Shown here: one piece after another, positions 8,405-17,417 of the stretch
How the letters are laid out: each line of letters starts with the position of its first letter
Position numbering within the stretch: position 1 is the stretch's first letter
From: Parasedimentitalea maritima
GTDB lineage: Bacteria > Pseudomonadota > Alphaproteobacteria > Rhodobacterales > Rhodobacteraceae
Length of the DNA stretch: 64,000 nucleotides
Assembly: GCF_005771405.1 (NCBI RefSeq)
Contig: NZ_VAUA01000001.1
Span: forward strand, 248,001 to 312,000
Direction: 5' to 3'
The notes under the pieces: model-generated
What the model was told of the DNA's origin: nothing
Databases searched by the model: none
Seen by the model: the letters and a program-made list of their open reading frames with translations, nothing else
Position numbers and translations under genes: made by a program

Positions 8405-9705
8405 AGCAGGAAAATACATGGTCTGCCCGTGGTCCGTTGATCATCGGGGGGCTGGGTTTGATGGTGTTGATCGGTGGTTTCGGTGCCTGGGCGGTGCTGT
8501 CATCGATTGCCGGTGCGGTGGTTGCAAGCGGCCGTATCGAAGTGGATCAAAACAGACAAGTGGTACAGCATCTGGATGGCGGGATCGTCTCTGAAATCCT
8601 AATCGAGGAAGGCGATAGTGTGGTTGAGGGGGCAATGTTGCTCCGATTGGACGCCAATCGACTGCGCTCTCAACTTGTGATCACCGAAGGCCAGCTTTTT
8701 GAACTTGTCGCCCGCCGAGGGCGTCTAGAGGCAGAACGCGACGGCGCCGATGAAATTGAATTTGATGCTGAACTTGTTGAGCTATCAGGTGGGCGGATCG
8801 AGATCGAGGACCTGATAGCTGGCCAGAAGCGGCTATTCCATGCACGTCGTGAATCGATTGCGCGAGAAACAGAGCAACTGGCAAAGCGCAGAGCACAGAT
8901 TACCAACCAAATTACCGGAGTGAAAGCGCAGCAGGATTCGATGACGCTCCAGCTGGAGCTGATTGGGCAAGAGTTGACCAACCAGCAGACGCTGCTGGAC
9001 AGAGGATTGGCACAGGCGAGCACCGTGCTGAACCTGCGTCGCACGTCCGCTGATTTACAAGGTTCTTTAGGGGAGCTGATTGCGAGTGAGGCCCAGGCTG
9101 AAGGGCGGATCACCGAAATTGAAATTGAGGTGCTTAAACTTGGCACTGGCCGACGCGAGGCAGCCATCACGCAGTTGCGCGATTTGCGATACCAGGAATT
9201 GGAGCTGGCAGAAACCAGGCGTTCCCTGTTGGAGCAATTGCAGCGGTTGGATATCCGGGCGCCCGTCTCGGGGATTGTTTATGGATTACAGGTGCACACT
9301 CCACGATCGGTAATCCGCGCGGCGGAACCTGTGTTGTATCTGGTGCCACAGGACCGGCCATTGGTTGTTGCGGCACAGGTAGACCCTATTCATGTCGACG
9401 AGGTCTATGTTGGGCAGCCTGTGACGCTACGGTTCTCGACGCTGGATCAACGTGAAACGCCGGATCTGTTTGGCACCGTTATGTTGCTGTCAGCAGATGC
9501 GTTTGAGGATGAGGCCAGCCGCATGTCTTATTATCGTGCTGAAATCACGCTAAATGACGGAGAACTCGAAAAGCTGCCGGAAGGTATCGTTTTGCTCCCC
9601 GGTATGCCTGTCGAAAGCTATATTCGCACTGCTGACCACTCGCCGCTATCATATCTGGTCAAGCCACTTGCCGCCTATTTCCTCAAGGCCTTCCGCGAGA
9701 GCTAA
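8401..9705 (+). CDS. HlyD-family membrane fusion protein of the type I secretion system
   Basis: A 434-residue PrtE/HlyD-type periplasmic adaptor. It has one N-terminal membrane span (about residues 12-38), a biotinyl-lipoyl-like segment starting with the VVQHLDGGIVSEILIEEGD pattern, a long coiled-coil hairpin rich in Glu/Gln/Leu/Arg through about residue 290, and a beta-barrel domain with a DIRAPVSGIVYGL return strand. It bridges the inner-membrane ABC exporter encoded upstream to an outer-membrane channel. The four-base stop/start overlap makes a stoichiometric two-gene unit likely. Confidence 0.94.
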   Translation: MKQENTWSARGPLIIGGLGLMVLIGGFGAWAVLSSIAGAVVASGRIEVDQNRQVVQHLDGGIVSEILIEEGDSVVEGAMLLRLDANRLRSQLVITEGQLFELVARRGRLEAERDGADEIEFDAELVELSGGRIEIEDLIAGQKRLFHARRESIARETEQLAKRRAQITNQITGVKAQQDSMTLQLELIGQELTNQQTLLDRGLAQASTVLNLRRTSADLQGSLGELIASEAQAEGRITEIEIEVLKLGTGRREAAITQLRDLRYQELELAETRRSLLEQLQRLDIRAPVSGIVYGLQVHTPRSVIRAAEPVLYLVPQDRPLVVAAQVDPIHVDEVYVGQPVTLRFSTLDQRETPDLFGTVMLLSADAFEDEASRMSYYRAEITLNDGELEKLPEGIVLLPGMPVESYIRTADHSPLSYLVKPLAAYFLKAFRES

Positions 9706-9788
9706 GGCTTGTTTGCATTTTTGCTCTTTTCGCTGTTGGGCATCCCGGCTAGCGTCGCCACGCAAACGCATCCTGGAGGAATGATGAC

Positions 9789-10247
9789 ATGGGTTTTGAA
9801 GCGAAATTGAACGAACTGGGTGTAACGCTCCCTGACGCTCCGGCACCGGCGGCCAACTATGTGCCCTATGTCGTGGCAGGCGATATGGTCTATGTCTCTG
9901 GCCAAATTTCAGCTGACGAGTCTGGGTTGATCACCGGTACATTGGGTGCGGATATGGATGTTGAAGCTGGCGTCGCTGCAGCCAAGCGCTGTGCCATTGC
10001 TTTGCTCGCACAGGTGAAAGCGGCCTGTGGTGGTGATCTGGACCGTCTGGTCAAAGTGGTGAAACTGGGCGCATTTGTGAATTCCACAGATGAGTTCACC
10101 CAGCAGCCAATGGTCGTGAACGGGGCCTCTGACTTTTTGGTCGCCGCCCTGGGTGACGCTGGTCGCCATGCGCGATCAGCTGTCAGCGCACCGTCGTTGC
10201 CACTTGGCGTTGCGGTTGAGATTGACGGAGTCTTTCAAATCAAATGA
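9789..10247 (+). CDS. RidA family protein
   Basis: A 152-residue protein of the YjgF/YER057c/UK114 (Rid) superfamily. The MVYVSGQISAD segment, the central DRLVKVVKLGAFVNS strand and the HARSAVSAPSLPLGVAVEID end are typical; the arginine in HARSAV is equivalent to the residue RidA uses to bind the carboxylate of enamine/imine substrates. Family members hydrolyse reactive 2-aminoacrylate and related imines in the cytoplasm. It is longer than the classic RidA of about 128 residues and belongs to the subgroup with an extended N terminus, whose substrate is less certain. A strong GGAGG site precedes the ATG. It overlaps the next gene by ATGA. Confidence 0.93.
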   Translation: MGFEAKLNELGVTLPDAPAPAANYVPYVVAGDMVYVSGQISADESGLITGTLGADMDVEAGVAAAKRCAIALLAQVKAACGGDLDRLVKVVKLGAFVNSTDEFTQQPMVVNGASDFLVAALGDAGRHARSAVSAPSLPLGVAVEIDGVFQIK

Positions 10248-11017
10248 GACCACCTCTGCCTGCTGCATTCTTGAACATTCCTATTGCGCATCGTGCTCTG
10301 CATGATGTCGCGGACGGCCGTCCCGAAAACAGTCGGGCGGCCATCCATGCGGCAATTGCAGCGGGCTATGGCATCGAAATCGATCTGCAGCTGACCTCGG
10401 ATGGTCAGGCAATGGTATTTCACGACGATATTCTTGATCGGCTGACCGGGGCCAGTGGTCCGGTCAAAGCCTTGAGCCACAGTCAGGCTCGGGCAATTCC
10501 GCTGAGAGGTGGCGTTGATGAAGGTATTCCGGATCTGGCTGAAGTATTGGAGTTGGTCGACGGTCAAGTACCGCTGCTGATTGAGGTTAAGGACCAGGAT
10601 GGGCTGATGGGTCCCGATGTCGGCGCATTGGAACAGGCTGCTGTGGATGCCTTGCGCAGCTACGGTGGTTTGGTGGCCTTAATGTCGTTTAATCCCCATT
10701 CGGTTGCCGAACTGGCACGACTGGCCCCACATTTACCGCGCGGCATTACGACCAGCGCCTATGATCCGACTGAGTGGCCGGAGCTAACCCCAGCAATCTG
10801 CGATCATTTGCGTGACATACCAGATTTTGAAGGCGCTCAGGCCTGTTTTATCAGCCATGAGGCTTATGACCTGACCCGACCCCGTGTGCAGTCCCTGCGG
10901 GATAGCGGTGTTCCGGTGCTTAGCTGGACCATCACCTCTGCGGCTGAAGAAGCGGCAGCACGGGCATTTGCCGATAATGTGACCTTCGAAGGCTACCTTT
11001 CAAACCTGCCGGGTTGA
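10244..11017 (+). CDS. Glycerophosphodiester phosphodiesterase
   Basis: A 257-residue GDPD-family enzyme. The catalytic layout is visible: IAHRALHD with the first histidine, PENS, then GIEIDLQLTSDGQAMVFHDD with the metal-binding Glu/Asp pair and the second histidine. These enzymes hydrolyse glycerophosphodiesters released from phospholipids to glycerol 3-phosphate and an alcohol. No signal peptide is seen, so it should be cytoplasmic (UgpQ-like). The start overlaps the RidA gene by four bases. Confidence 0.93.
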   Translation: MRPPLPAAFLNIPIAHRALHDVADGRPENSRAAIHAAIAAGYGIEIDLQLTSDGQAMVFHDDILDRLTGASGPVKALSHSQARAIPLRGGVDEGIPDLAEVLELVDGQVPLLIEVKDQDGLMGPDVGALEQAAVDALRSYGGLVALMSFNPHSVAELARLAPHLPRGITTSAYDPTEWPELTPAICDHLRDIPDFEGAQACFISHEAYDLTRPRVQSLRDSGVPVLSWTITSAAEEAAARAFADNVTFEGYLSNLPG

Positions 11018-11061
11018 TCGCGGACCGTCTCTACCCAAGTATGCAGACACAAGGGGGCACC

Positions 11062-12249
11062 ATGGATCAGGCGCAAATCGAAATACAGTTGCTGGGTTCA
11101 CTGTCGCAGATCGAGGCCGGGGACTGGGATGCCTGCGCCTGTCCCGAAGTGGTTGATGGAGGGCGTCCAAATGATCCCTTTACCACCCATCGGTTTCTCA
11201 CGGCACTGGAAGACAGCGGTTCGGTTGGGCGCGGGACTGGCTGGCAGCCGCAGTACTTGACGGCCTATCGGGAAGGAGAGTTGATCGCTTGCGCCCCGAT
11301 GTATGCAAAGTCGCATAGCCAGGGTGAATACATTTTTGATCACAACTGGGCCCATGCGTTTGAGCAGGCCGGCGGGCGCTATTATCCAAAGCTCCAGATG
11401 GCGGTACCGTTTACACCTGTGACAGGGCGGCGATTGCTTGTGCGGCCGGAGTATGAAGGCATTGGCCACTCGGCGCTGATACAGGGAGCTGTGCAATTGG
11501 CGGCGAATAATCAGCTGTCGTCATTGCATGTTACGTTTTGTACGGAGTTTGAGGCCAAGGCAGGCGAACAAATGGGCCTGATGCCAAGACTGACGCAGCA
11601 GTTTCACTGGCTTAATCACGGTTACAAGAATTTCGACAGCTTTCTTGCCAGCCTGTCGTCTCGTAAAAGAAAGAACATCCGCAAGGAACGCGCACAGGCG
11701 CAGGGGTTTGGCGGCGAGATTGAAACGTTCACCGGGAACGAATTGAAGCCCGAGCACTGGGATGCGTTCTGGGAGTTTTATCAGGACACCGGAGCGCGTA
11801 AATGGGGGTCGCCCTATCTGTCACGCAGCTTCTTTGATATTGCCCAAGACACAATGACCGATGACATGGCGCTGATACTTGCCCGTCGTGACGGCGAGTA
11901 TGTGGCCGGGGCGCTGAATTTTATTGGTCGTGACACGCTCTATGGTCGCTATTGGGGCTGTACGGAACATCATCCATGCCTGCATTTCGAACTGTGCTAT
12001 TATCAGGCGATGGATCTGGCGATCTCAATGGGATTGGCAACAATCGAAGCCGGAGCCCAGGGTGAACACAAGCTGGCGCGCGGATATCTGCCGACGCAGA
12101 CACACTCCTTGCATTGGTTAGGTGATCCCGGGTTTTCTGATGCGGTGGCCAGATATCTTGAAGCCGAACGCGCTGCGATCGAGGAAGAGATTGAAATCTT
12201 GACGGATTACGGCCCGTTCAAAAAATTGCAAGTGGAGGAACAGCAATGA
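11062..12249 (+). CDS. GNAT-like acyltransferase family protein (COG3146/DUF482 type)
   Basis: A 395-residue protein of the family annotated as GNAT-fold or 'peptidogalycan biosynthesis' proteins (from memory COG3146, FemAB-like fold). Diagnostic stretches are [21 protein letters not shown] near the N terminus, [15 protein letters not shown] in the middle and [21 protein letters not shown] toward the end. The reaction is unproven; a FemAB-like aminoacyl or acyl transfer is a guess from the fold. The ATG at 11062 was chosen because GGGGG lies at ribosome-site distance; an ATG at 11041 is possible. It overlaps the downstream dehydratase gene by ATGA. Confidence 0.82.
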   Translation: MDQAQIEIQLLGSLSQIEAGDWDACACPEVVDGGRPNDPFTTHRFLTALEDSGSVGRGTGWQPQYLTAYREGELIACAPMYAKSHSQGEYIFDHNWAHAFEQAGGRYYPKLQMAVPFTPVTGRRLLVRPEYEGIGHSALIQGAVQLAANNQLSSLHVTFCTEFEAKAGEQMGLMPRLTQQFHWLNHGYKNFDSFLASLSSRKRKNIRKERAQAQGFGGEIETFTGNELKPEHWDAFWEFYQDTGARKWGSPYLSRSFFDIAQDTMTDDMALILARRDGEYVAGALNFIGRDTLYGRYWGCTEHHPCLHFELCYYQAMDLAISMGLATIEAGAQGEHKLARGYLPTQTHSLHWLGDPGFSDAVARYLEAERAAIEEEIEILTDYGPFKKLQVEEQQ

Positions 12250-12539
12250 CTGAGAAACTGTCAGATGCAACCCGCGGGCCTTTGCTGGACCCGCTGTTCC
12301 AAACCGGCTGGACGCTGATGGAGGGCCGGGATGCCATCGCCAAAACCTACAAGTTCAGCAGTTTTGTTGACGCGTTCGGCTGGATGACGCGCGCCGCGAT
12401 CTGGGCTGAAAAATGGGATCATCACCCCGAGTGGAGCAATGTCTACAATAAGGTAACCGTTGTGCTGACCACACATGATGTGGGTGGGGTCAGCACACAG
12501 GATGCCAAACTGGCTCGTAAGCTGGACAGCCTGGTTTAA
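12246..12539 (+). CDS. phhB: 4a-hydroxytetrahydrobiopterin dehydratase (PCD/DCoH)
   Basis: A 97-residue pterin-4a-carbinolamine dehydratase. The active-site signature is intact: [15 protein letters not shown] with the histidine pair and the tryptophan, then [21 protein letters not shown]. It dehydrates 4a-hydroxytetrahydropterin; in bacteria this may support a pterin-dependent hydroxylase or molybdopterin/folate metabolism. No phenylalanine hydroxylase gene is nearby. It ends the four-gene run that starts with RidA and overlaps the convergent peroxiredoxin gene by four bases. Confidence 0.95.
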   Translation: MTEKLSDATRGPLLDPLFQTGWTLMEGRDAIAKTYKFSSFVDAFGWMTRAAIWAEKWDHHPEWSNVYNKVTVVLTTHDVGGVSTQDAKLARKLDSLV

Positions 12540-13024
12540 GCCATGGCGTCTAGCAGACCCTCTCCGGCGGTGAGGTCACAAACGCCAGGGCCTTGTTCCA
12601 TCTGCAAAATTTTGACTACACCATCTTCAACCAGCATGGCGTAGCGCAGTGAGCGGGCGACCAAGCCTGCCGGGGGCGCATCAAAACGCATCCCGATGGC
12701 TTCGGTCAGGTTGCATTCGGCGTCGGCCAGCATGGTTATGCCTGCCTCGGTTGCGCCTGTTTCGGCGCCCCATGCAGCCATGACAAACGGGTCATTGACA
12801 GAAATGCAGATGATTTCGTCAACGCCCTTGGCCGTAAACTGGTCTTTAGTACGAATGAAGCTGGGTACATGCGCCGAGCTGCAGGTTGGCGTATAGGCGC
12901 CAGGTACAGCAAACATCGCAACTGTGCGGCCATTTGTCTTATCGGCAATTGAAATCGATTCAGGACCATCAGGTCCCATTTGTACCAGGTTTGCCTTTGG
13001 CAGTTTTTCACCAACTGAAATCAT
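12536..13024 (-). CDS. Peroxiredoxin, Prx5 type
   Basis: A 162-residue atypical peroxiredoxin (AhpC/TSA, Prx5 subgroup). The peroxidatic cysteine is Cys48 in [15 protein letters not shown] second cysteine near the C terminus (Cys149, in GVCDLTAG) is placed like the resolving cysteine of some Prx5 proteins, suggesting an intramolecular disulfide. It reduces peroxides in the cytoplasm using glutaredoxin or thioredoxin. It is convergent with the pterin dehydratase gene and divergent from the ferredoxin reductase gene, sharing an upstream gap of 95 bases with it. Confidence 0.95.
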   Translation of the reverse strand: MISVGEKLPKANLVQMGPDGPESISIADKTNGRTVAMFAVPGAYTPTCSSAHVPSFIRTKDQFTAKGVDEIICISVNDPFVMAAWGAETGATEAGITMLADAECNLTEAIGMRFDAPPAGLVARSLRYAMLVEDGVVKILQMEQGPGVCDLTAGEGLLDAMA

Positions 13025-13119
13025 CTAAGCCTCATCACTTCTAATTGCGTTTTGGTTCAACCCACATATAGGGTCCGGCAACAGACGTGACCGGAACAGT
13101 GTTGGGAGGCAAGTGGAAC

Positions 13120-14331
13120 ATGAGCCACATAGTCGTGATAGGGGCAGGGCAGGCGGGTTCTTCGTTGGTGGCCAAGCTGCGTAAAGATGGGTTTGACGGT
13201 GAGATCACGTTGATCGGGTCTGAGCCGAACCTGCCTTATCAGCGCCCTCCGCTGTCCAAGGGGTATCTGTTGGGTGAAATGGTGCTGGAGCGATTGTTCC
13301 TACGACCCGAGAGTTTTTATGCGGACAACAACATCACTCTGAAACTGGGGCAGCCGGTCACAGCAATTGATGCTGCAATCAAAACAGTCACACTGGCGGA
13401 TGAGGTGATTTCTTATGATCATCTGGCGCTGACCACCGGGTCGGACCCGCGTCGCCTGCCAGCTTCAATTGGTGGCGATCTTGACGGCGTGTTTGTCGTA
13501 CGCGGGTTAGCGGATGTCGATGCGATGGCCCCTATGGTGACCGAAGGGGCCCGCACGTTGATAGTCGGTGGCGGTTACATCGGGCTAGAGGCCGCCGCTG
13601 TCTGCGCCAAACGCGGTGTACAGGTGACATTGGTGGAAATGGCTGATCGGATTTTGCAACGGGTCGCGGCCCCTGAGACCTCGGACTATTTCCGCACGCT
13701 GCATGGTGGGCACGGGGTAGATATCCGCGAAGGCGTTGGCCTGGACCGGCTGGTTGGTGAGAACGGTAAAGTCACCGGCGCAGTATTGACCGATGGTTCA
13801 GAAGTCACAGTAGGTTTTGTGGTGGTTGGAGTTGGCATCGCACCAGCGACTCATCTCGCAGAGATGGCCGGAGTGACGTTGAACAATGGCATTGAGACCA
13901 ATGCTCAGGGTGGCACATCAGATCCTGCGATTTGGGCGGCAGGCGATTGTGCCTCCTTTCCCTATAAGGGCGGCCGGATCAGGTTGGAAAGCGTACCCAA
14001 TGCCATTGATCAGGCAGAATTGGTGGCACAGAATATTATGGGTGCTGGCAAAGAATACGTGGCCAAGCCATGGTTCTGGTCGGACCAATATGATGTAAAA
14101 CTGCAAATTGCAGGGCTGAATACCGGCTACACCCATGTTGTTACGCGACCCGGCGAAGGGCAGTCAGTGTCGTATTGGTACTTCAAAGATGCTCAGCTTT
14201 TGGCGGTAGATGCGATGAACGATCCTCGCGCCTATATGGTGGGTAAGCGGTTGATTGATATGGGAAAAACCTGTGATTCGCAGGCCGTGGCTGATCCCGA
14301 AACTGAATTGAAAAGTCTGTTGAAGGCGTGA
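13120..14331 (+). CDS. FAD-dependent ferredoxin/rubredoxin-type reductase
   Basis: A 403-residue NAD(P)H oxidoreductase of the putidaredoxin/rhodocoxin reductase group. It has an N-terminal FAD Rossmann motif (IGAGQAGSSLVAKL), a second NAD(H) Rossmann motif (IVGGGYIGLEAAAVCAKRG) at about 148-166, an ATHLAEMAG/WAAGDCA flavin segment and a C-terminal reductase domain. Such enzymes pass electrons from NADH to a [2Fe-2S] ferredoxin serving a P450 or ring hydroxylase, but no such partner is in the window. The ATG at 13120 is preceded by GGGAGG. Its stop overlaps the rsmD GTG start. Confidence 0.9.
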   Translation: MSHIVVIGAGQAGSSLVAKLRKDGFDGEITLIGSEPNLPYQRPPLSKGYLLGEMVLERLFLRPESFYADNNITLKLGQPVTAIDAAIKTVTLADEVISYDHLALTTGSDPRRLPASIGGDLDGVFVVRGLADVDAMAPMVTEGARTLIVGGGYIGLEAAAVCAKRGVQVTLVEMADRILQRVAAPETSDYFRTLHGGHGVDIREGVGLDRLVGENGKVTGAVLTDGSEVTVGFVVVGVGIAPATHLAEMAGVTLNNGIETNAQGGTSDPAIWAAGDCASFPYKGGRIRLESVPNAIDQAELVAQNIMGAGKEYVAKPWFWSDQYDVKLQIAGLNTGYTHVVTRPGEGQSVSYWYFKDAQLLAVDAMNDPRAYMVGKRLIDMGKTCDSQAVADPETELKSLLKA

Positions 14332-14882
14332 GGATCATTGCCGGAGATTTTCGCGGTCGGGCACTGGCTGCCGTGGGTAAGGGGGATGCGGGGGCGCAAT
14401 TGCGCCCCACCACCGACCGGGTCCGTGAAAGCCTGTTCAATGTGTTGACCCATACCGGCGCCATTCCCGGCGCGCGGGTTTTGGACCTGTTTGCAGGGAC
14501 CGGCGCACTGGGGCTTGAGGCGCTGTCGCGCGGGGCGGAGTGTGTTACTTTTGTTGATGATGGTCGGGTGTCATCAAATCTGATCCGCAAGAATATCGAG
14601 ATCACACGCAGTGAGGAAAACACCAACCTGATCAAACGCGATGCGCTGAAGTTGGGCCCCAATCCGGATGCAGCTTATGACCTGATTTTCCTGGATCCAC
14701 CTTATGGTCGCGCATTGGGGGAAAAGGCACTGGCGGCGGTGGCCGCTGGCGGCTGGATTGATGATGAGGCGCTGATTGTGTGGGAGGAAAACGCCCCGAT
14801 GCCCGCGCCCGAAGGCTATCAGCTGCGCGATAGCCGGAAATATGGTGATACCTATATTACTTTGATGTGGCGGGATATTTAG
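14328..14882 (+). CDS. rsmD: 16S rRNA (guanine966-N2)-methyltransferase RsmD
   Basis: A 184-residue class I SAM-dependent methyltransferase. The N terminus MRIIAGDFRGR and the RPTTDRVRESLFNVL segment are RsmD hallmarks; the SAM motif is LDLFAGTGALGLEALSRG and the catalytic DPPY is at 123-126. It methylates G966 of 16S rRNA in the assembled 30S subunit. The GTG start overlaps the stop of the upstream reductase gene by four bases (GTGA), so expression is probably coupled. Confidence 0.96.
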   Translation: MRIIAGDFRGRALAAVGKGDAGAQLRPTTDRVRESLFNVLTHTGAIPGARVLDLFAGTGALGLEALSRGAECVTFVDDGRVSSNLIRKNIEITRSEENTNLIKRDALKLGPNPDAAYDLIFLDPPYGRALGEKALAAVAAGGWIDDEALIVWEENAPMPAPEGYQLRDSRKYGDTYITLMWRDI

Positions 14883-14938
14883 AGCTCACCCGACCATCAG
14901 CTCGATTTTTGACTTATTTTGAAAGTGGAATTTGATAG

Positions 14939-15610
14939 ATGCCAACAACCTTTCCAACTCCAAAGCTGGTGATTTTTGATTGTGATGGAGTGCTGGTCGA
15001 CAGCGAAGTGGTTTCAAATCAGGTGGTTGCAGACAACCTGGCCAAGTTTGGCCTGCATCTGACACTGTCTGAATGCATGAATTTGTTTGTTGGAGCCACA
15101 ATGGACGATGTTTTGCAGATCGCCCTGGAAAGGGGCGCAGAGTTGCCACCGACGTGGGTCGATGATGTTTATCAGGAAACCTACGAGTGTTTGCAACAAG
15201 GCGTCCCGCTTGTGCAGGGTATTCCAGAGCTGCTGGAGCTGTTGGACCGGCAGGGGATTCAATACTGCGTAGCCTCAAACGGCAGTGAAGACAAAATGCG
15301 GATTACTCTTGGTCAGAATGGCCTATGGGATCGGTTTCATCCCAATGCAATGTTTTCGGCCCATTCATTGGGGGTGGCCAAACCGGAACCGGGATTATTT
15401 CTGGCCGCCGCAAGTCATTTTGATGTGCAGGCGCGTGATTGTCTGGTGATTGAAGATAGCACTACGGGAGCAACTGCGGCGGCACGGGCAGGGATGCGTT
15501 GTCTGGGTTATGTACCCGAAGGGGATGGTGCTGACTTGTCCGACCAGGGGGCAGAGCTGTTCAACGCCATGGCGCAGGTGCCGAGGTTGATTGGTTTAAC
15601 TGAGGATTAA
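14939..15610 (+). CDS. HAD-superfamily phosphatase (subfamily IA)
   Basis: A 223-residue haloacid dehalogenase-like hydrolase with motif I FDCDGVLVDSE (nucleophile Asp14, acid/base Asp16), a helical C1 cap after it, motif II VASNGSEDKM, the lysine of motif III in GVAKPEPGLF and motif IV VIEDSTTGATAA. Relatives include phosphoglycolate phosphatase and beta-phosphoglucomutase-like enzymes; the substrate cannot be told from sequence. A copy of the dispersed intergenic repeat lies just downstream. Confidence 0.92.
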   Translation: MPTTFPTPKLVIFDCDGVLVDSEVVSNQVVADNLAKFGLHLTLSECMNLFVGATMDDVLQIALERGAELPPTWVDDVYQETYECLQQGVPLVQGIPELLELLDRQGIQYCVASNGSEDKMRITLGQNGLWDRFHPNAMFSAHSLGVAKPEPGLFLAAASHFDVQARDCLVIEDSTTGATAAARAGMRCLGYVPEGDGADLSDQGAELFNAMAQVPRLIGLTED

Positions 15611-15644
15611 GCCCGGAGTGCAGATCCAGGCTTGAGTTCAAGAT

Positions 15645-15710
15645 GGGGCGCTGCCCCCTCTTGCCGCTATTGCGGCAATTCACCCCCGGGATACTTTTGG
15701 CTAGATGAAG
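15645..15710 (+). repeat. Dispersed intergenic repeat, copy 1
   Basis: This copy has a GGGGCGCTGCCCC hairpin, a second hairpin (TGCCGC/GCGGCA), then CCCCCGGG and the conserved tail ATACTTTTGGCTAGATGAAG. The same layout recurs at 50826-50872 and 60399-60462. It lies between the convergent HAD gene and a minus-strand hypothetical gene. Confidence 0.8.
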
Positions 15711-15733
15711 ACGATCCGGTTCTGCTTTGGACA

Positions 15734-16408
15734 TTAGTCGTAGGTGAAACTGTCCAAAACCCGGCCACCCAGTGTTTCGGACAGCTGTTCCGGGCCACTC
15801 ATCGGAACCATGGTGCGGCTGATGTTGTGAACGATGAAATAGCTCTCGGCACGGTTGGGATGTGGGACGGCGACCAGTTGCAACACCATCGGACCATTGG
15901 CGGGGTCGGTATAGGTGCCCAGAAGCTCAACCGCGCGCAGGCCATTGACGGTAATTTCGAGGGTGCTGATAATTTTGGCATCTGTGAAGCCTTGGACCGC
16001 CGAAGGGTAGGCCGACTGTGTCAGGGCTTTGGCGGCGCTGCGCAACCGGATGGGCATTGGGTCGGTACTATCCTGTGGGATCGGGAAGCTTGCATCGACC
16101 ACATGGAAGTTCTCAATGAATTTTCGCCCGGAAGGGTCTTTAGTGGCGAAGGTAAATTTGACAATACCGCCGCTGGGGCGCCCGTCTGCGATGAGTTCGA
16201 CATCACTGCGTATCGGGATTTGTAGGGCAAAGGGCACCTCGATTGGGATGTTGTATTTGGCAGTGTAATCGGCGTTAAACCGGAAAATTCGGTTAAGATA
16301 GGCACCCTCATAACTGAACAGATTAAAGCTAATGTTGGCATCTTGCGCCGGCGCGGGTTGCGCAAGGCCCAGTATAAACACCAATCCAACGATAGACCTA
16401 AACGGCAT
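15734..16408 (-). CDS. Secreted protein of unknown function
   Basis: A 224-residue protein I do not recognise. A signal peptide of about 21 residues ends in PAPAQDA. The mature part is rich in beta-strand-like patches and aromatic residues, with no cysteine, no membrane span and no recognisable catalytic motif; it should be a soluble periplasmic or surface protein. The start at 16408 has a GGGGGTGG ribosome site. The gene is followed by the dispersed repeat and preceded by map on the same strand, separated by a hairpin, so it probably has its own promoter. Confidence 0.75.
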   Translation of the reverse strand: MPFRSIVGLVFILGLAQPAPAQDANISFNLFSYEGAYLNRIFRFNADYTAKYNIPIEVPFALQIPIRSDVELIADGRPSGGIVKFTFATKDPSGRKFIENFHVVDASFPIPQDSTDPMPIRLRSAAKALTQSAYPSAVQGFTDAKIISTLEITVNGLRAVELLGTYTDPANGPMVLQLVAVPHPNRAESYFIVHNISRTMVPMSGPEQLSETLGGRVLDSFTYD

Positions 16409-16475
16409 AACCACCCCCAATAGACGTTATGGGGATCAGGTTAGGGCATTCTGGGTGTTGGTCAAACGGTTGATG

Positions 16476-16518
16476 AAACCCCTCTGTGCCCGTCAGCTGG
16501 ACCGACGCAGAGGGGTTT
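16476..16518 (-). terminator. Hairpin terminator downstream of map
   Basis: Eleven-base perfect arms AAACCCCTCTG and CAGAGGGGTTT enclose a 21-base loop just past the map stop codon. Read on the minus strand the stem ends in TTT only, so the T run is weak but the stem is strong. Confidence 0.6.
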
Positions 16519-16523
16519 GCGGG

Positions 16524-17348
16524 TCAGCCGTAGGTTGGATGAAACCTGCCAGCAGGGGAAAGGGTGAAAATCTCAACACCGTCAGCGGTCACCGCAACTG
16601 AGTGTTCAAATTGAGCGGTCAGAGACTTGTCGCGGGTTACCGCTGTCCAATCATCGGCAAGGATTTTGGTTTCGGGGCGGCCCAGATTGATCATTGGCTC
16701 AATCGTGAAGAACATGCCTTCTTCGAGTGTGGCACCGGTGCCAGGGCGGCCATAGTGTAACACATTAGGCGGTGCGTGGAAAACCTCGCCCAGACCGTGA
16801 CCGCAGAAATCGCGTACAACGCTCATCCGCTGGCTTTCGGCATAGACCTGAATGGCATGACCGATGTCGCCAAAAGTATTGCCGGGTTTGACCGCTTCGA
16901 TACCCTTCATCAGGGCATCATGAGTCACCTGGATCAGCCGTTCAGCTTTGCGCGGTAGCTTGCCTGCGACAAACATCCGGCTGGTATCGCCGAACCAGCC
17001 ATCAACAATCACGGTGACATCAATGTTGAGGATGTCACCATCTTTCAGCTTTTTGTCACCGGGGATGCCATGGCAGACCACATGGTTCACTGAAATACAG
17101 CTGGCATGTTGATAGCCTTTGTAGCCGATGGTGGCTGATTTGGCGCCAGCGTCATCGACCATCTGGGTGATCACCCGATCAATTTCACCAGTCGTTTGGC
17201 CGACAAAGACATGTGCGGCGATGTCGTCCAGAATACGCGCCGCCAGTTTCCCGGCCACATGCATGCCGGCATAGTCGGCCTGTTGGTAAATGCGAATGCC
17301 GTCCTTGGTTGTCCGGCCACCGTTTTTTCTCATCAAGATGGGCTCCAT
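16524..17348 (-). CDS. map: Methionine aminopeptidase, type I
   Basis: A 274-residue type I methionine aminopeptidase. All five metal ligands sit in recognisable motifs: Asp in NIDVTVIVDGWFGD (two), His in GHGLGEVFH, Glu in FTIEPMI and Glu in QFEHSVAV. The substrate-contacting HGIPGDK motif is also present. It removes the initiator methionine from nascent proteins in the cytoplasm. The ATG at 17348 gives the extension MEPILMRKNGGRTT; a start at the internal methionine (MRKNGG) is possible. Confidence 0.96.
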   Translation of the reverse strand: MEPILMRKNGGRTTKDGIRIYQQADYAGMHVAGKLAARILDDIAAHVFVGQTTGEIDRVITQMVDDAGAKSATIGYKGYQHASCISVNHVVCHGIPGDKKLKDGDILNIDVTVIVDGWFGDTSRMFVAGKLPRKAERLIQVTHDALMKGIEAVKPGNTFGDIGHAIQVYAESQRMSVVRDFCGHGLGEVFHAPPNVLHYGRPGTGATLEEGMFFTIEPMINLGRPETKILADDWTAVTRDKSLTAQFEHSVAVTADGVEIFTLSPAGRFHPTYG

Positions 17349-17417
17349 CGCTGCAATCTTGGATCGCTATTTAAGGGTATTGGCACAAAAGGACCATAGG
17401 CTGTGATGCCGCGCTGT

